A stretch of 14,520 bases of DNA from ARS21 sp964615505 (GCA_964615505.1 CAZTOR010000006.1:1-14520), one strand, 5' to 3'. Shown: positions 6,463-12,762, numbered from the stretch's first letter. The notes: generated by a model not told the origin, from the letters alone. Translations and numbers: made by a program.

Positions 6463-6717
6463 TTATAATTCTGATCCTACTTCTTCCAAAATACTAGATA
6501 TATTCCAGATCTGAGTTCTTGAAAAAGTTTGAAGATTTTGGTCTTCAGAAATTTCAGCAAGTATTTCTTTTGCTTGGTTTAAAGATATGTTTTTTTCTCT
6601 AGAATCATCTGACAAAATTTCTTTTATGTTTTTTAGTTGATCCTTCACATTTCGCGGTAGACTTCTGTCTTCAGTTAATTCATCAATTAAAACAATCAAT
6701 TCATTCAGATTTTCCAT
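6463..6717 (-). CDS. UPF0147 family protein
   Basis: The 84-residue, all-helical acidic protein matches the archaea-specific UPF0147 family: LNELIVLIDELTEDRSLPRN (4-23), KDQLKNIKEILSDD, a central ISLNQAKEILAEISEDQNL segment and the C-terminal TRTQIWNISSILE-type end (here SRTQIWNISSILEEV). No biochemical function is established for the family. Its start overlaps the end of the prefoldin beta gene by 17 nt, so it is the last, translationally coupled gene of the rpl37A operon, which suggests a link to translation or protein folding. Confidence 0.9.
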   Translation of the reverse strand: MENLNELIVLIDELTEDRSLPRNVKDQLKNIKEILSDDSREKNISLNQAKEILAEISEDQNLQTFSRTQIWNISSILEEVGSEL

Positions 6718-7042
6718 CTTTAAGCCCTTTAGATATTACTTCTTGTAGTTCACTTGCCTTTTTCTTAAACTTTTCCTCTTGTTCCAGCATAATCTTTTGG
6801 TGAGAGCTTAATTCTTTCTCTTGTTTAGTTAGATCATTTAGAACTTTATCTTTATCTTTTTCTACAATAACTGATCCAATCATTGAATAAACTTTACCTT
6901 TGCTAGATTTTACTTCAGTTATTGAAGATTTAACTTCAGTTATAGAAAAATCAATTTGTCTTCTCTGCGTATCTATTAATCCCAATCTATGTTGCAATAC
7001 ATTGAGTTCATTTAATTTTGCTTGTAATTCATCTGCTTTCAT
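6701..7042 (-). CDS. pfdB: Prefoldin subunit beta
   Basis: Prefoldin (GimC) captures unfolded proteins in the cytosol with six coiled-coil tentacles, two alpha and four beta subunits. The 113-residue protein shows the beta pattern: N-terminal coil (LQAKLNELNVLQHRLGLIDTQRRQ), the short beta-hairpin strands GKVYSMIGSVIVEKDKDKV (49-67), and the C-terminal coil (EKELSSHQKIMLEQEEKFKKK). Residues 33-46 are a perfect tandem repeat of SITEVKS, encoded by two 21-nt units. The gene overlaps pcc1 by 14 nt upstream and the UPF0147 gene by 17 nt downstream. The alpha subunit is not in the window. Confidence 0.92.
   Translation of the reverse strand: MKADELQAKLNELNVLQHRLGLIDTQRRQIDFSITEVKSSITEVKSSKGKVYSMIGSVIVEKDKDKVLNDLTKQEKELSSHQKIMLEQEEKFKKKASELQEVISKGLKDGKSE
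6905..6946 (-). repeat. 21-nt tandem duplication inside pfdB
   Basis: Two adjacent 21-nt units (6946-6926 and 6925-6905 on the minus strand) both encode SITEVKS. They differ at two bases, both silent (TCT/TCA serine and GTT/GTA valine codons). The repeat adds exactly one heptad of coiled coil just before the beta-hairpin. Confidence 0.9.
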
Positions 7043-7271
7043 TTTTCAGATTCCATGTCTTTTGAACAATAGCCATCAAACCAGAAAGGTTTGTCGAAAC
7101 TGCCCTAAACGCCACTGCATCATCTGCAACAATTTTAATTTTTAAAGGGTTCCCTTTGATTATTTTGTAACTTGCTCTTCCAGTTTTAAAATTTTCTTCA
7201 GGTAAAAGTGCTTCATAAAATAAATTAAGAAATTTATTGCTTCCTTTAATTTTAATAGTAGATTCTATCAT
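7029..7271 (-). CDS. pcc1: KEOPS complex subunit Pcc1
   Basis: The 80-residue protein matches Pcc1, the dimerising platform of the KEOPS complex that, with Kae1, Bud32 and Cgi121, forms t6A37 on ANN-decoding tRNAs. The diagnostic part is KIKIVADDAVAFRAVSTNLSGLM (43-65): beta strand, ADD-AVAFRA turn and dimerisation helix. Length is typical for archaeal Pcc1 (75-90). Its ATG shares one base with the rpoP stop (TAATG), and its end overlaps pfdB by 14 nt. The other KEOPS genes are outside this window. Confidence 0.9.
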   Translation of the reverse strand: MIESTIKIKGSNKFLNLFYEALLPEENFKTGRASYKIIKGNPLKIKIVADDAVAFRAVSTNLSGLMAIVQKTWNLKNESR

Positions 7272-7408
7272 TATCTAGCTTTAACTTTTGATCCAGTTAC
7301 GCCTCGAGATTTGAATAAAATTCTAGAACTGCAATATGGACAAATTACTCTACCTCTAACTTGATCTTCTTTAATTTCTTCGGAACAGTTTTGACATACA
7401 TATACCAT
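7271..7408 (-). CDS. rpoP: DNA-directed RNA polymerase subunit P (Rpb12-like)
   Basis: This small gene encodes 45 residues from ATG at 7408 to TAA at 7271. It is a zinc ribbon, with C5 and C8 (VCQNC) pairing with C23 and C26 (CPYC), followed by the family's basic C-terminal strand SSRILFKSR. That fits archaeal RpoP, which joins the RpoD/RpoL side of RNA polymerase and aids open complex formation. One nucleotide separates it from the rpl37A stop and one nucleotide is shared with pcc1. The rpl37A-rpoP-pcc1-pfdB order is a known archaeal neighbourhood and supports the call. Confidence 0.95.
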   Translation of the reverse strand: MVYVCQNCSEEIKEDQVRGRVICPYCSSRILFKSRGVTGSKVKAR

Positions 7409-7409
7409 T

Positions 7410-7634
7410 TTACTTTATTTCACTAGCCGGAGAGTATGCTTTTCCAGTGAATTTTGCTAGACAAGATCTACACTCCCAGATTCCTGTTGAGACTCTCTTT
7501 ACATTAACTTTCAAGCAATACGGACATTTATGCTTTGCTCTTTGAGAAATTTCAGAATTAAGTAATCTTTCTTTAATTCTTCGACCATATCTTGCGCCAA
7601 AACGACCGGCAGATGCTAACTTTCTAAGTCTCAT
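7410..7634 (-). CDS. rpl37A: Ribosomal protein L37Ae (eL43)
   Basis: A 74-residue protein of the large ribosomal subunit. It has the conserved basic N-terminus AGRFGARYGRRIKER, then a zinc ribbon formed by CPYC (37-40) and CRSC (55-58), with the intervening VNVKRVSTGIWE strand, and the C-terminal FTGKAYSPASE signature. I start at ATG 7634. A TTG two codons earlier (7640) is possible, but the TATA box is centred exactly 25 nt before 7634, which makes this ATG the predicted mRNA 5' end. It heads the five-gene operon rpl37A-rpoP-pcc1-pfdB-UPF0147. Confidence 0.95.
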   Translation of the reverse strand: MRLRKLASAGRFGARYGRRIKERLLNSEISQRAKHKCPYCLKVNVKRVSTGIWECRSCLAKFTGKAYSPASEIK

Positions 7635-7651
7635 TTTCAAATACTATGAAG

Positions 7652-7666
7652 AGTCTTTAAAAGACT
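7652..7666 (-). promoter_or_regulatory. Palindromic TATA region upstream of rpl37A, downstream of tRNA-Gly
   Basis: AGTCTTTAAAAGACT is a perfect 7-bp inverted repeat around a single base at 7659, which is 25 nt before the rpl37A ATG. It also lies only 7 nt past the tRNA-Gly 3' end on the same strand. The TTTTAAAG core is a plausible TATA box, and the T-rich sequence could help end the tRNA transcript. Confidence 0.6.
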
Positions 7667-7672
7667 TTTCAA

Positions 7673-7745
7673 TGCGCCGACCGGGATTTGAACCCGGGTC
7701 ACCGGCTTGGAAGGCCAGAATGATACCAGACTACACCATCGACGC
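7673..7745 (-). tRNA. tRNA-Gly(UCC)
   Basis: The minus strand folds into a complete 73-nt tRNA. The acceptor stem is GCGTCGA with TCGGCGC and discriminator A at 7673. The anticodon stem CTGGC/GCCGG encloses loop CTTCCAA with anticodon TCC. The T arm is CCGGG, TTCAAAT, CCCGG. There is no intron and CCA is not encoded. A TTTTAAAA box is centred about 28 nt upstream of the 5' end. Confidence 0.97.
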
Positions 7746-7767
7746 GTGAGATTACATCAATTATCTA

Positions 7768-7778
7768 GTTTTAAAAGA
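7768..7778. promoter_or_regulatory. Shared TATA-like box between tRNA-Gly and the PIG-L gene
   Basis: GTTTTAAAAGA has a symmetric TTTTAAAA core centred near 7773. It is 28 nt from the tRNA-Gly 5' end on the minus strand. On the plus strand it would start a transcript near 7798, giving the PIG-L mRNA a leader of about 25 nt that contains a Shine-Dalgarno site. Confidence 0.5.
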
Positions 7779-7807
7779 TTTTGGAATAGAAAGTTATTAT
7801 TAAAGCT

Positions 7808-7814
7808 AAGGTGA
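7808..7814 (+). promoter_or_regulatory. Shine-Dalgarno site of the PIG-L gene
   Basis: AAGGTGA ends 9 nt before the ATG at 7824 and matches the archaeal anti-SD complement GGTGA. It stands out because most first genes in this window look leaderless and have no such site. Confidence 0.7.
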
Positions 7815-7823
7815 ATAAATATT

Positions 7824-8459
7824 ATGAAAATACTTGTAATTGTGGCGCATCCTGATGATGAAGTCTTAGGTTGTGGTGGAGCAATCGCGTCTTACACAGA
7901 CCAAGGACATAGCGTATCTTCAATAATTTTTACTTATGGAGAAAATTCCAATCTTAACGAAAGTCCGAAAAAATTAGCAAGAACGCGTTCTAAAGAATCT
8001 ATTCGTGCGGGAAAAATTTTAGGTATTGAAAAAATGTATTTTTTGGGACTTCCTGACAATACTCTTTCTAAAGAAGTAAAAGATAAAGAAGTAAATAAAA
8101 AAATAATGAAAATTATTCAAGAACAAAGGGCTGACATAATTCTAACTCATTCTCTTGATGATTATCATCCTGCTCATCGAAACGTTGCAAGATTAGTTAA
8201 AGATATATCTAAATCAAATAAACTAAAATCTAGGATTTATACTTTTTCAGTGGGAGTTCCAATTCGTGCTATTCAAAAAAATAGACCTAAATTAATTATT
8301 GATACAACTAACTATCAATCAAAGAAAAGGAAAGCTTTGAAACAATTTAAATCTCAACATTGGAACTTTAATTACTTCGGTAATTTATCTCATCTAAAAG
8401 ATTACATATATGGAATTTTCCACAATAAAAAAACAGTGGAGGTTTTTTACAAATGGTAA
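7824..8459 (+). CDS. PIG-L/LmbE-family N-acetylglucosamine deacetylase
   Basis: The 211-residue zinc enzyme should remove the acetyl group from a GlcNAc-containing small molecule or glycolipid. The N-terminal AHPDDE (8-13) supplies the metal-binding His9 and Asp12 and the likely catalytic base Asp11. The distal motif DYHPAHRNV (113-121) supplies His118 as the third ligand; family members usually read HPDHR, so the A for D is a mild variant. There is no signal peptide, so it is cytoplasmic. It overlaps the downstream GT4 gene by 7 nt, a pairing like BshA/BshB or MshA/MshB, where a glycosyltransferase makes the GlcNAc conjugate and the deacetylase exposes the amine. The acceptor is not deducible. 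Confidence 0.88.
   Translation: MKILVIVAHPDDEVLGCGGAIASYTDQGHSVSSIIFTYGENSNLNESPKKLARTRSKESIRAGKILGIEKMYFLGLPDNTLSKEVKDKEVNKKIMKIIQEQRADIILTHSLDDYHPAHRNVARLVKDISKSNKLKSRIYTFSVGVPIRAIQKNRPKLIIDTTNYQSKKRKALKQFKSQHWNFNYFGNLSHLKDYIYGIFHNKKTVEVFYKW
8438..8442 (+). promoter_or_regulatory. Shine-Dalgarno site of the GT4 gene
   Basis: GGAGG, within GTGGAGGT, lies 10 nt before the ATG at 8453 and inside the end of the PIG-L gene. It supports this ATG as the true start despite the 7-nt overlap. Confidence 0.7.
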
Positions 8460-9577
8460 GAATTCTCTTCGTTTCAGATACCTTCTATCCTAGAGTTGAT
8501 GGTATTATTAGATTCATGGAAGAAATGCATTCAAACTTAAAAGAAAAATATGATATACATTTCTTAGTTCCGAAACTAGAAGGAGGTTCCAGAAAAGCAA
8601 AAATTAGGAAAATGAATGTTATTTACTGTCCTACTTTCAAGTTTTCAATTGCAGAATTTAAACCTAGCAAACCTATTGGAAGCATTGTCAAAAAGGCAAT
8701 TGATAATTCAGATTTAGTTTTTGTTAATACTCCGGGCGGTCCGTTGGGTGCCAGTTCAATTTATCATGCTGAGAAGAAAGGTAAGAAAATAATTTCATAT
8801 GCTCATACTTTAGATTGGGAATTGTTTCCATTTGCCACAGATAAACCTAAATTAAAAAGTATTTTGATTCCAATATTAAAAAGAATATATTCAAAATCTG
8901 ATTTGATTTTGGTTCCAGATGAATTGATTGCAAAAGAATATCGAAAAATTGGGATTGAATCTGAATTCAAAGTATTACCGTTAGGAGCAGACGTTAGAAA
9001 ATTCAAAGAAAATATATTTGACAGATTTATTGTTCGAAAAGAATTAGGAATTGATAAAGAATTTGTCATTGGATACCATGGGAGATTGAGTAAAGAAAAA
9101 AATATTGAATTATTGGTTGAATCTTTCAAAGACTTTCACAAAAAATATCCTAAAAGTAAATTACTTATATTGGGAGATGGTCCGGAACGAAAATTAGTCA
9201 AAGGAGAAGGAATAATTTCAACGGGATTCGTCGCCAATCCTGAAACTTACTTAAGAACAATGGATTGTTATGTGCTTTTATCAAAAACCGAAACCAGTGC
9301 GCTTAGTTTAATGGAAGCCATTGCTTCAGGGATTCCTATAATTACAAGTGATGCCGGATTAATTCCGACCTATGTAAATGAAAATACAGGTATTTTATTG
9401 GGGAAAAATGATTTGAAAAAGAAAAAAATTGTTAGAGCAATTGAATCGGTTCACAATCAAAGATTTAAATCAAAAATGAAAACTATTGCTGCCAGAATTT
9501 TTATTGAAAAAAGAGATTGGTCAAAAATTGCAAATGACCTATCTAAAACTTTTGATGAAATAATTAAGCAAATTTAA
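8453..9577 (+). CDS. Family 4 glycosyltransferase (GT-B fold)
   Basis: A 374-residue retaining glycosyltransferase. The N-terminal Rossmann domain begins VRILFVSDTFYPRVDGI with the glycine-containing acceptor loop, and YAHTLDWELF (116-125) resembles the H-x-x-x-W-E-L segment of archaeal GT4 enzymes. The C-terminal nucleotide-sugar domain has IGYHGRLSKEKN (206-217; R211 and K216 contact the donor phosphates), LLILGDGP (237-244) and the E-x7-E motif E280...E288 (ETSALSLMEA). Length is normal. It is translated from a strong SD and coupled to the PIG-L gene. Substrate is unknown; a GlcNAc transferase acting before the deacetylase is the obvious guess. Its last 14 nt overlap the convergent PIN-ATPase gene. 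Confidence 0.9.
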   Translation: MVRILFVSDTFYPRVDGIIRFMEEMHSNLKEKYDIHFLVPKLEGGSRKAKIRKMNVIYCPTFKFSIAEFKPSKPIGSIVKKAIDNSDLVFVNTPGGPLGASSIYHAEKKGKKIISYAHTLDWELFPFATDKPKLKSILIPILKRIYSKSDLILVPDELIAKEYRKIGIESEFKVLPLGADVRKFKENIFDRFIVRKELGIDKEFVIGYHGRLSKEKNIELLVESFKDFHKKYPKSKLLILGDGPERKLVKGEGIISTGFVANPETYLRTMDCYVLLSKTETSALSLMEAIASGIPIITSDAGLIPTYVNENTGILLGKNDLKKKKIVRAIESVHNQRFKSKMKTIAARIFIEKRDWSKIANDLSKTFDEIIKQI

Positions 9578-11162
9578 TTTGAAGTCTATTTCTAAATGCG
9601 TGTTTAATTTCTTTACCTAACGCACTTCGCTTCATAATTTTCAAAGACTTTCCTTTTTGGACAGGTAACTTAGAAACAAGTACTTTGTCTATTATTACTT
9701 CTACATTTTTTGTTGGGGTAAAGAATAAGAATTCAAAATATTTTGAAGTTTCGATAAGTCTCCAACGAAGTTGCCGTCTTGATTCTCGTTCCTTTCGTTT
9801 AACTTCCTTCACCGGCATAACTACTGTAGAATCGCCGTATGAATAAATTTCATATTCCAATTCATCAGTATCATAATCAAAAATATCTACTACCGGTCTG
9901 GCCAAATCTTTTTCACGCATTCCAGAAGGTACCTTTACTCCCATTTTTAGACCATATACTTTCTCAACTTGACCATTTCGAATAAATATTACTGTGTCCA
10001 CAATAGACGGTATCATTCCAACTTCAACTTTTCCAATAAATCTTTGGATTGAATCAATTGGATTTGATGCATGTACAACACCTACCATTCCGACTCCTGC
10101 CAATCTCATATCTGAAAATAATTTGAAATCGCTCAAATTTCTAACTTCGTCGTATAAAGTATAATCAGGTCTAGTAAGTAAAAGTATATCTCGTAAATCG
10201 TCGTGACTTGCTTTGTTAAGAGAATATTGAGTAACTTCTGCAGGTAATTGCATGTCTCTCGGAGATTCAAGTGATTTTACAACCTTGTTCAAACTCGCGT
10301 ACTTTGTTGCTAAAGATTGTGCAAATGTTGACTTACCGCTTCCTGGACTTCCGGAAATTAATATTCCTTCTGCCCTACTTTCCAAACGATTTATAATTTT
10401 TGAAGATAATTTGTAGTCTGATAAATTTAATTTCTTAACAGGACGAACAACTGTTATTTCCCATGCATCAGATAATGGCGGACGAGTTGCAACAATTCTA
10501 TAATTCTTAATTTGAGCAATGATTATTCCCTTTCGGTTAGTTTCCAAAAATGAATTCTTTAAACCACGTGCAGCAGAAGTTATTTCATCAGCTATCTCAT
10601 TTAATTTCTTATCAGTTAATTTTTTCTTTGAAACCTCAACAAAGGACCAGTCTCCAGGAGTACCTTTTTTGGCTTTGGCGACATCTCCTTCCTTGAGATG
10701 AACGCTCATATATTCGGGTTTGAAAAACTTTTCAAAACTTAAAGTTTTGATTTGTTTGTATGATTCAATAAACTTGACAGAAATGTCTGAAGCAAATGCG
10801 ACTTCTGCTTGTACTCTATCCGATGTTAATAGCGTAGCTTTTTCAGTTAATGCCAAATTACGAATAATTTCATCAATTGCTCCGCGTTTTGCCAATACTA
10901 TTTCTTCAGAAGTAAGTACATCTCCTTTGAAACTTATTTTTACTTTTGATTCCTTTAGAGACTTTAATTCATCAAGTCCTATAAATCCCGTCTCTTTTCC
11001 TTGATTTGCCTGATTTTCTAATTCAGACAAAAGAGCACGATGAACAACAATCTCTTTTACCTTATATTCCTTAAGATTTTTTGATAAAACTTGGTTAATA
11101 ATTGCACTAGTATCTGGAACAAATTTAGTTAATGCGACGATTTTCTTCCACCCACTTAACAA
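9564..11162 (-). CDS. PIN-domain/PilT-type ATPase (COG1855-like)
   Basis: The 532-residue protein joins an N-terminal PIN ribonuclease domain to a secretion-type P-loop ATPase. PIN acidic residues are D17 (VPDTSAI), E47 (LLSELE), D97 (GAIDEII) and D115 (LLTSDR). The ATPase shows Walker A GSPGSGKS (271-278), LYDEVR (336-341) as the Walker B/Asp-box region, and VGVVHASNPIDSIQRFIG with the conserved His364. Family members normally end in a KH RNA-binding domain with an IGKGG loop; here the last 80 residues keep the strand VEVIIDKVLV but no GxxG, so RNA binding may be altered. The only usable start is TTG at 11162, overlapping the upstream gene by 38 nt. The family's cellular role is unknown; RNA cleavage is likely. 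Confidence 0.88.
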   Translation of the reverse strand: MLSGWKKIVALTKFVPDTSAIINQVLSKNLKEYKVKEIVVHRALLSELENQANQGKETGFIGLDELKSLKESKVKISFKGDVLTSEEIVLAKRGAIDEIIRNLALTEKATLLTSDRVQAEVAFASDISVKFIESYKQIKTLSFEKFFKPEYMSVHLKEGDVAKAKKGTPGDWSFVEVSKKKLTDKKLNEIADEITSAARGLKNSFLETNRKGIIIAQIKNYRIVATRPPLSDAWEITVVRPVKKLNLSDYKLSSKIINRLESRAEGILISGSPGSGKSTFAQSLATKYASLNKVVKSLESPRDMQLPAEVTQYSLNKASHDDLRDILLLTRPDYTLYDEVRNLSDFKLFSDMRLAGVGMVGVVHASNPIDSIQRFIGKVEVGMIPSIVDTVIFIRNGQVEKVYGLKMGVKVPSGMREKDLARPVVDIFDYDTDELEYEIYSYGDSTVVMPVKEVKRKERESRRQLRWRLIETSKYFEFLFFTPTKNVEVIIDKVLVSKLPVQKGKSLKIMKRSALGKEIKHAFRNRLQIKFA

Positions 11163-11463
11163 ATGCCTTGACAGTATTTAAAGCATTTGAAGCAGAACTT
11201 GCACTTGAATATTCTGATTCTTTTAATTTGTAGTAGAATTTGTAAAAGTCTGAATAATCATGATTTGTCTTTTGAAAGCTACTTATTACCAATGCTTTCT
11301 CCTTTATTTCCTCATTATCAAATTGTAATAATTCTCTTATTGCCAATTTAGATGCCTCTAATAAATGTTTAGTTGCACCTTTTGAAAAATCAGTGGAATC
11401 TTCTCTGCTGAGCAAGTACTCTGCGAATAATACTTTTTTCTTAGCTTCTTCAATCTTCGACAA
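11125..11463 (-). CDS. Small helical HEPN-like protein, second of a tandem pair
   Basis: This 112-residue, mostly helical protein is not one I can place firmly. Its N-terminal half (EAKKKVLFAEYLLSR...ATKHLLEASKLAIRELLQF) aligns by eye with the upstream neighbour, and both resemble HEPN four-helix proteins. The HEPN catalytic R-x4-6-H is absent, so it would be a binding rather than cutting module (inference). The start is TTG at 11463, supported by GGTGAG ending 4 nt upstream inside the neighbour, with a 14-nt overlap. Its end overlaps the PIN-ATPase gene by 38 nt, so the three genes are translated as one unit. Confidence 0.75.
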   Translation of the reverse strand: MSKIEEAKKKVLFAEYLLSREDSTDFSKGATKHLLEASKLAIRELLQFDNEEIKEKALVISSFQKTNHDYSDFYKFYYKLKESEYSSASSASNALNTVKAFVKWVEENRRIN

Positions 11464-11920
11464 TTATCTCACCCACTTTATTTACAAAATCTTGAGCTTG
11501 ACTAAAATATGTCTTTATAGTTGACATGTCGTAGGATGTGGTAGAATAATCTTGGTCAGCAACAACGTAATTGTCATCTCTACGATAATGAATTGAACTT
11601 GATTTCAAAGAAAGTTCTAATTCCACCATTTTTCTCAAAAATCCAATTGTTACTGGATCAAATTCCCTTCGTTCTGCCACCTTTTTTTTGAAAGTATCTG
11701 CCATTACATTGAATTGTTTTGGGAATGGTTCAATATTTCTTTGTTTACGCTCATAAGTTAAGAGTGATTCAAGCGATAATTTAACTGAGTTAATTAGTTG
11801 GTTAGTTACTGCAAAAATGAAATTTGAGTCTTTATTTAAATTAAAGGTTACAAAAAGTAGATGCTCTGCAGAATCAAGTTCTAGTCTTGCATCTTTAATT
11901 AACTTTTCATAATCGGCCAT
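11450..11920 (-). CDS. Small helical HEPN-like protein, first of a tandem pair
   Basis: A 156-residue protein with no motif I recognise with certainty. The segment DARLELDSAEHLLFVTF plus AVTNQLINSVKLSLESLLTYE (about 10-57) is the helical HEPN-like core shared with the downstream gene. A basic middle part (KKKVAERREFDPVTIGFLRK) and a tyrosine/serine-rich stretch before the last helix (YSTTSYDMSTIKTYFSQAQDFV) follow. The R-x4-6-H nuclease motif is not present. It heads the operon: a TATA box centred 24-25 nt before ATG 11920 predicts a leaderless mRNA. Partnership with the PIN-ATPase is suggested by gene coupling alone. Confidence 0.78.
   Translation of the reverse strand: MADYEKLIKDARLELDSAEHLLFVTFNLNKDSNFIFAVTNQLINSVKLSLESLLTYERKQRNIEPFPKQFNVMADTFKKKVAERREFDPVTIGFLRKMVELELSLKSSSIHYRRDDNYVVADQDYSTTSYDMSTIKTYFSQAQDFVNKVGEIIVED
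11468..11474 (-). promoter_or_regulatory. Shine-Dalgarno site for the TTG start at 11463
   Basis: Minus-strand GGGTGAG lies 4 nt before the TTG codon and within the coding end of the preceding gene. It is one of the best anti-SD matches in the window and is the main reason to accept a TTG start here. Confidence 0.65.
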
Positions 11921-11940
11921 ACTTAATTTTTTGAGTGTAG

Positions 11941-11948
11941 ATATAAAA
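11941..11948 (-). promoter_or_regulatory. TATA box of the HEPN-like/PIN-ATPase operon
   Basis: Minus-strand TTTTATAT is centred at 11944.5, about 24.5 nt before ATG 11920, in the 63-nt gap after the PAC2 gene. A second TATA-like run (ATATATAA, near 11950-11957) is too far for a leaderless start. Confidence 0.68.
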
Positions 11949-11983
11949 GTTTATATATGGTTTATAGAGGAATACTTCGCAAT

Positions 11984-12703
11984 TTATCCTAAATAACTTA
12001 AATCTTCAGCTTTGGTTTCCTTACTTCCAGTATGAGCTTTCATTGAGAGTTTTACCATATCTTTTAATTTGTTTTCAAATTCTTCTGCTTGTTTTCGCAA
12101 AGGTCCTGGATCTATTTTTAGTCCAAGATAAGTATCTAAGTATTTAATTAATTCTGCTGCACTTCTAGAATCAGGCATTCCTACGCTTGTTTCAGCAAAA
12201 AGAAATGTTGAATTCACATGTTCGGATTTTAGCATTAGTGCACCAGTAACTCCTGTAACTGCACCGCTTTCAAGTTTTTCAAGTCCCATCTTCCTAAATT
12301 CTTTTTCAGCCTTAGGATAATTTGATTTTATAAAAATTCTAGAAAGACCATCTTCGAGAGGTGAAACAACACCCTCTAAACTAATTATCTCTTTAGCATT
12401 TAGAGTTTTTGCTAATTCTAAAATTGCGTCAGAAACGTTCCACTCGATTCCCTTAACACCTGCAATTGCATGAACAAAAACTATGTTCTCTTTTGGGGCG
12501 TAAAAAATTTCAAGTAATCTTCGAGTTTCATCACCATGAAGCATCGCAATTGGAGGTAATTTATCATCAAAAATATGACCAATTGATTTTGTTTTTAGAT
12601 GATTAATCATATATTCAACTGCAATTGTTCCCACAAAACCTATTCCAGGGAATCCTTCAATTATTACTGGACGTTTTGGTTTTTCATGAAGAATTAATTC
12701 CAT
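11984..12703 (-). CDS. PAC2-family protein (proteasome assembly chaperone-like)
   Basis: The 239-residue protein belongs to the PAC2/COG2047 group, related to the PbaA/PbaB and eukaryotic PAC1-PAC2 chaperones. The signature EGFPGIGFVGTIAVEYMI (16-33) is clear, followed by alternating strands and helices including NIVFVHAIAGVKG, EIISLEGVVSP and a second glycine segment TGVTGALML, then a C-terminal coiled helix (LRKQAEEFENKLKDMV). In archaea these proteins bind ATPases or proteasome subunits; the partner in this organism is unknown. It is a single gene with its own TATA box centred 24-25 nt before ATG 12703. Confidence 0.9.
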   Translation of the reverse strand: MELILHEKPKRPVIIEGFPGIGFVGTIAVEYMINHLKTKSIGHIFDDKLPPIAMLHGDETRRLLEIFYAPKENIVFVHAIAGVKGIEWNVSDAILELAKTLNAKEIISLEGVVSPLEDGLSRIFIKSNYPKAEKEFRKMGLEKLESGAVTGVTGALMLKSEHVNSTFLFAETSVGMPDSRSAAELIKYLDTYLGLKIDPGPLRKQAEEFENKLKDMVKLSMKAHTGSKETKAEDLSYLG

Positions 12704-12723
12704 ACTGGAGTATATAGGTTGTT

Positions 12724-12731
12724 TTTTATAA
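12724..12731 (-). promoter_or_regulatory. TATA box of the PAC2-family gene
   Basis: Minus-strand TTATAAAA is centred at 12727.5, about 24.5 nt before ATG 12703, giving a leaderless mRNA. Confidence 0.68.
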
Positions 12732-12754
12732 CGGTTTCTAGGTATTCGTAAATC

Positions 12755-12762
12755 TTATAAAG
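12755..12762 (+). promoter_or_regulatory. TATA box of the 5S rRNA gene
   Basis: TTATAAAG is centred at 12758.5, 24.5 nt before the inferred 5' end of 5S rRNA at 12783. Because the RNA end is defined by pairing, this gives an independent ruler for TATA-to-start spacing in this genome. Confidence 0.72.

Noticed and set aside
7635..7640. TTG start two codons upstream for rpl37A
   Set aside because: The TATA box spacing fits ATG 7634 exactly, and a transcript starting there would not contain the TTG.
11125..11920. HEPN-PIN toxin-antitoxin or defence module
   Set aside because: The HEPN catalytic R-x4-6-H is missing in both small proteins, the PIN protein is a long ATPase of a broadly conserved archaeal family, and the neighbours are housekeeping genes. 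A conserved RNA-processing unit is more likely than a toxin pair.
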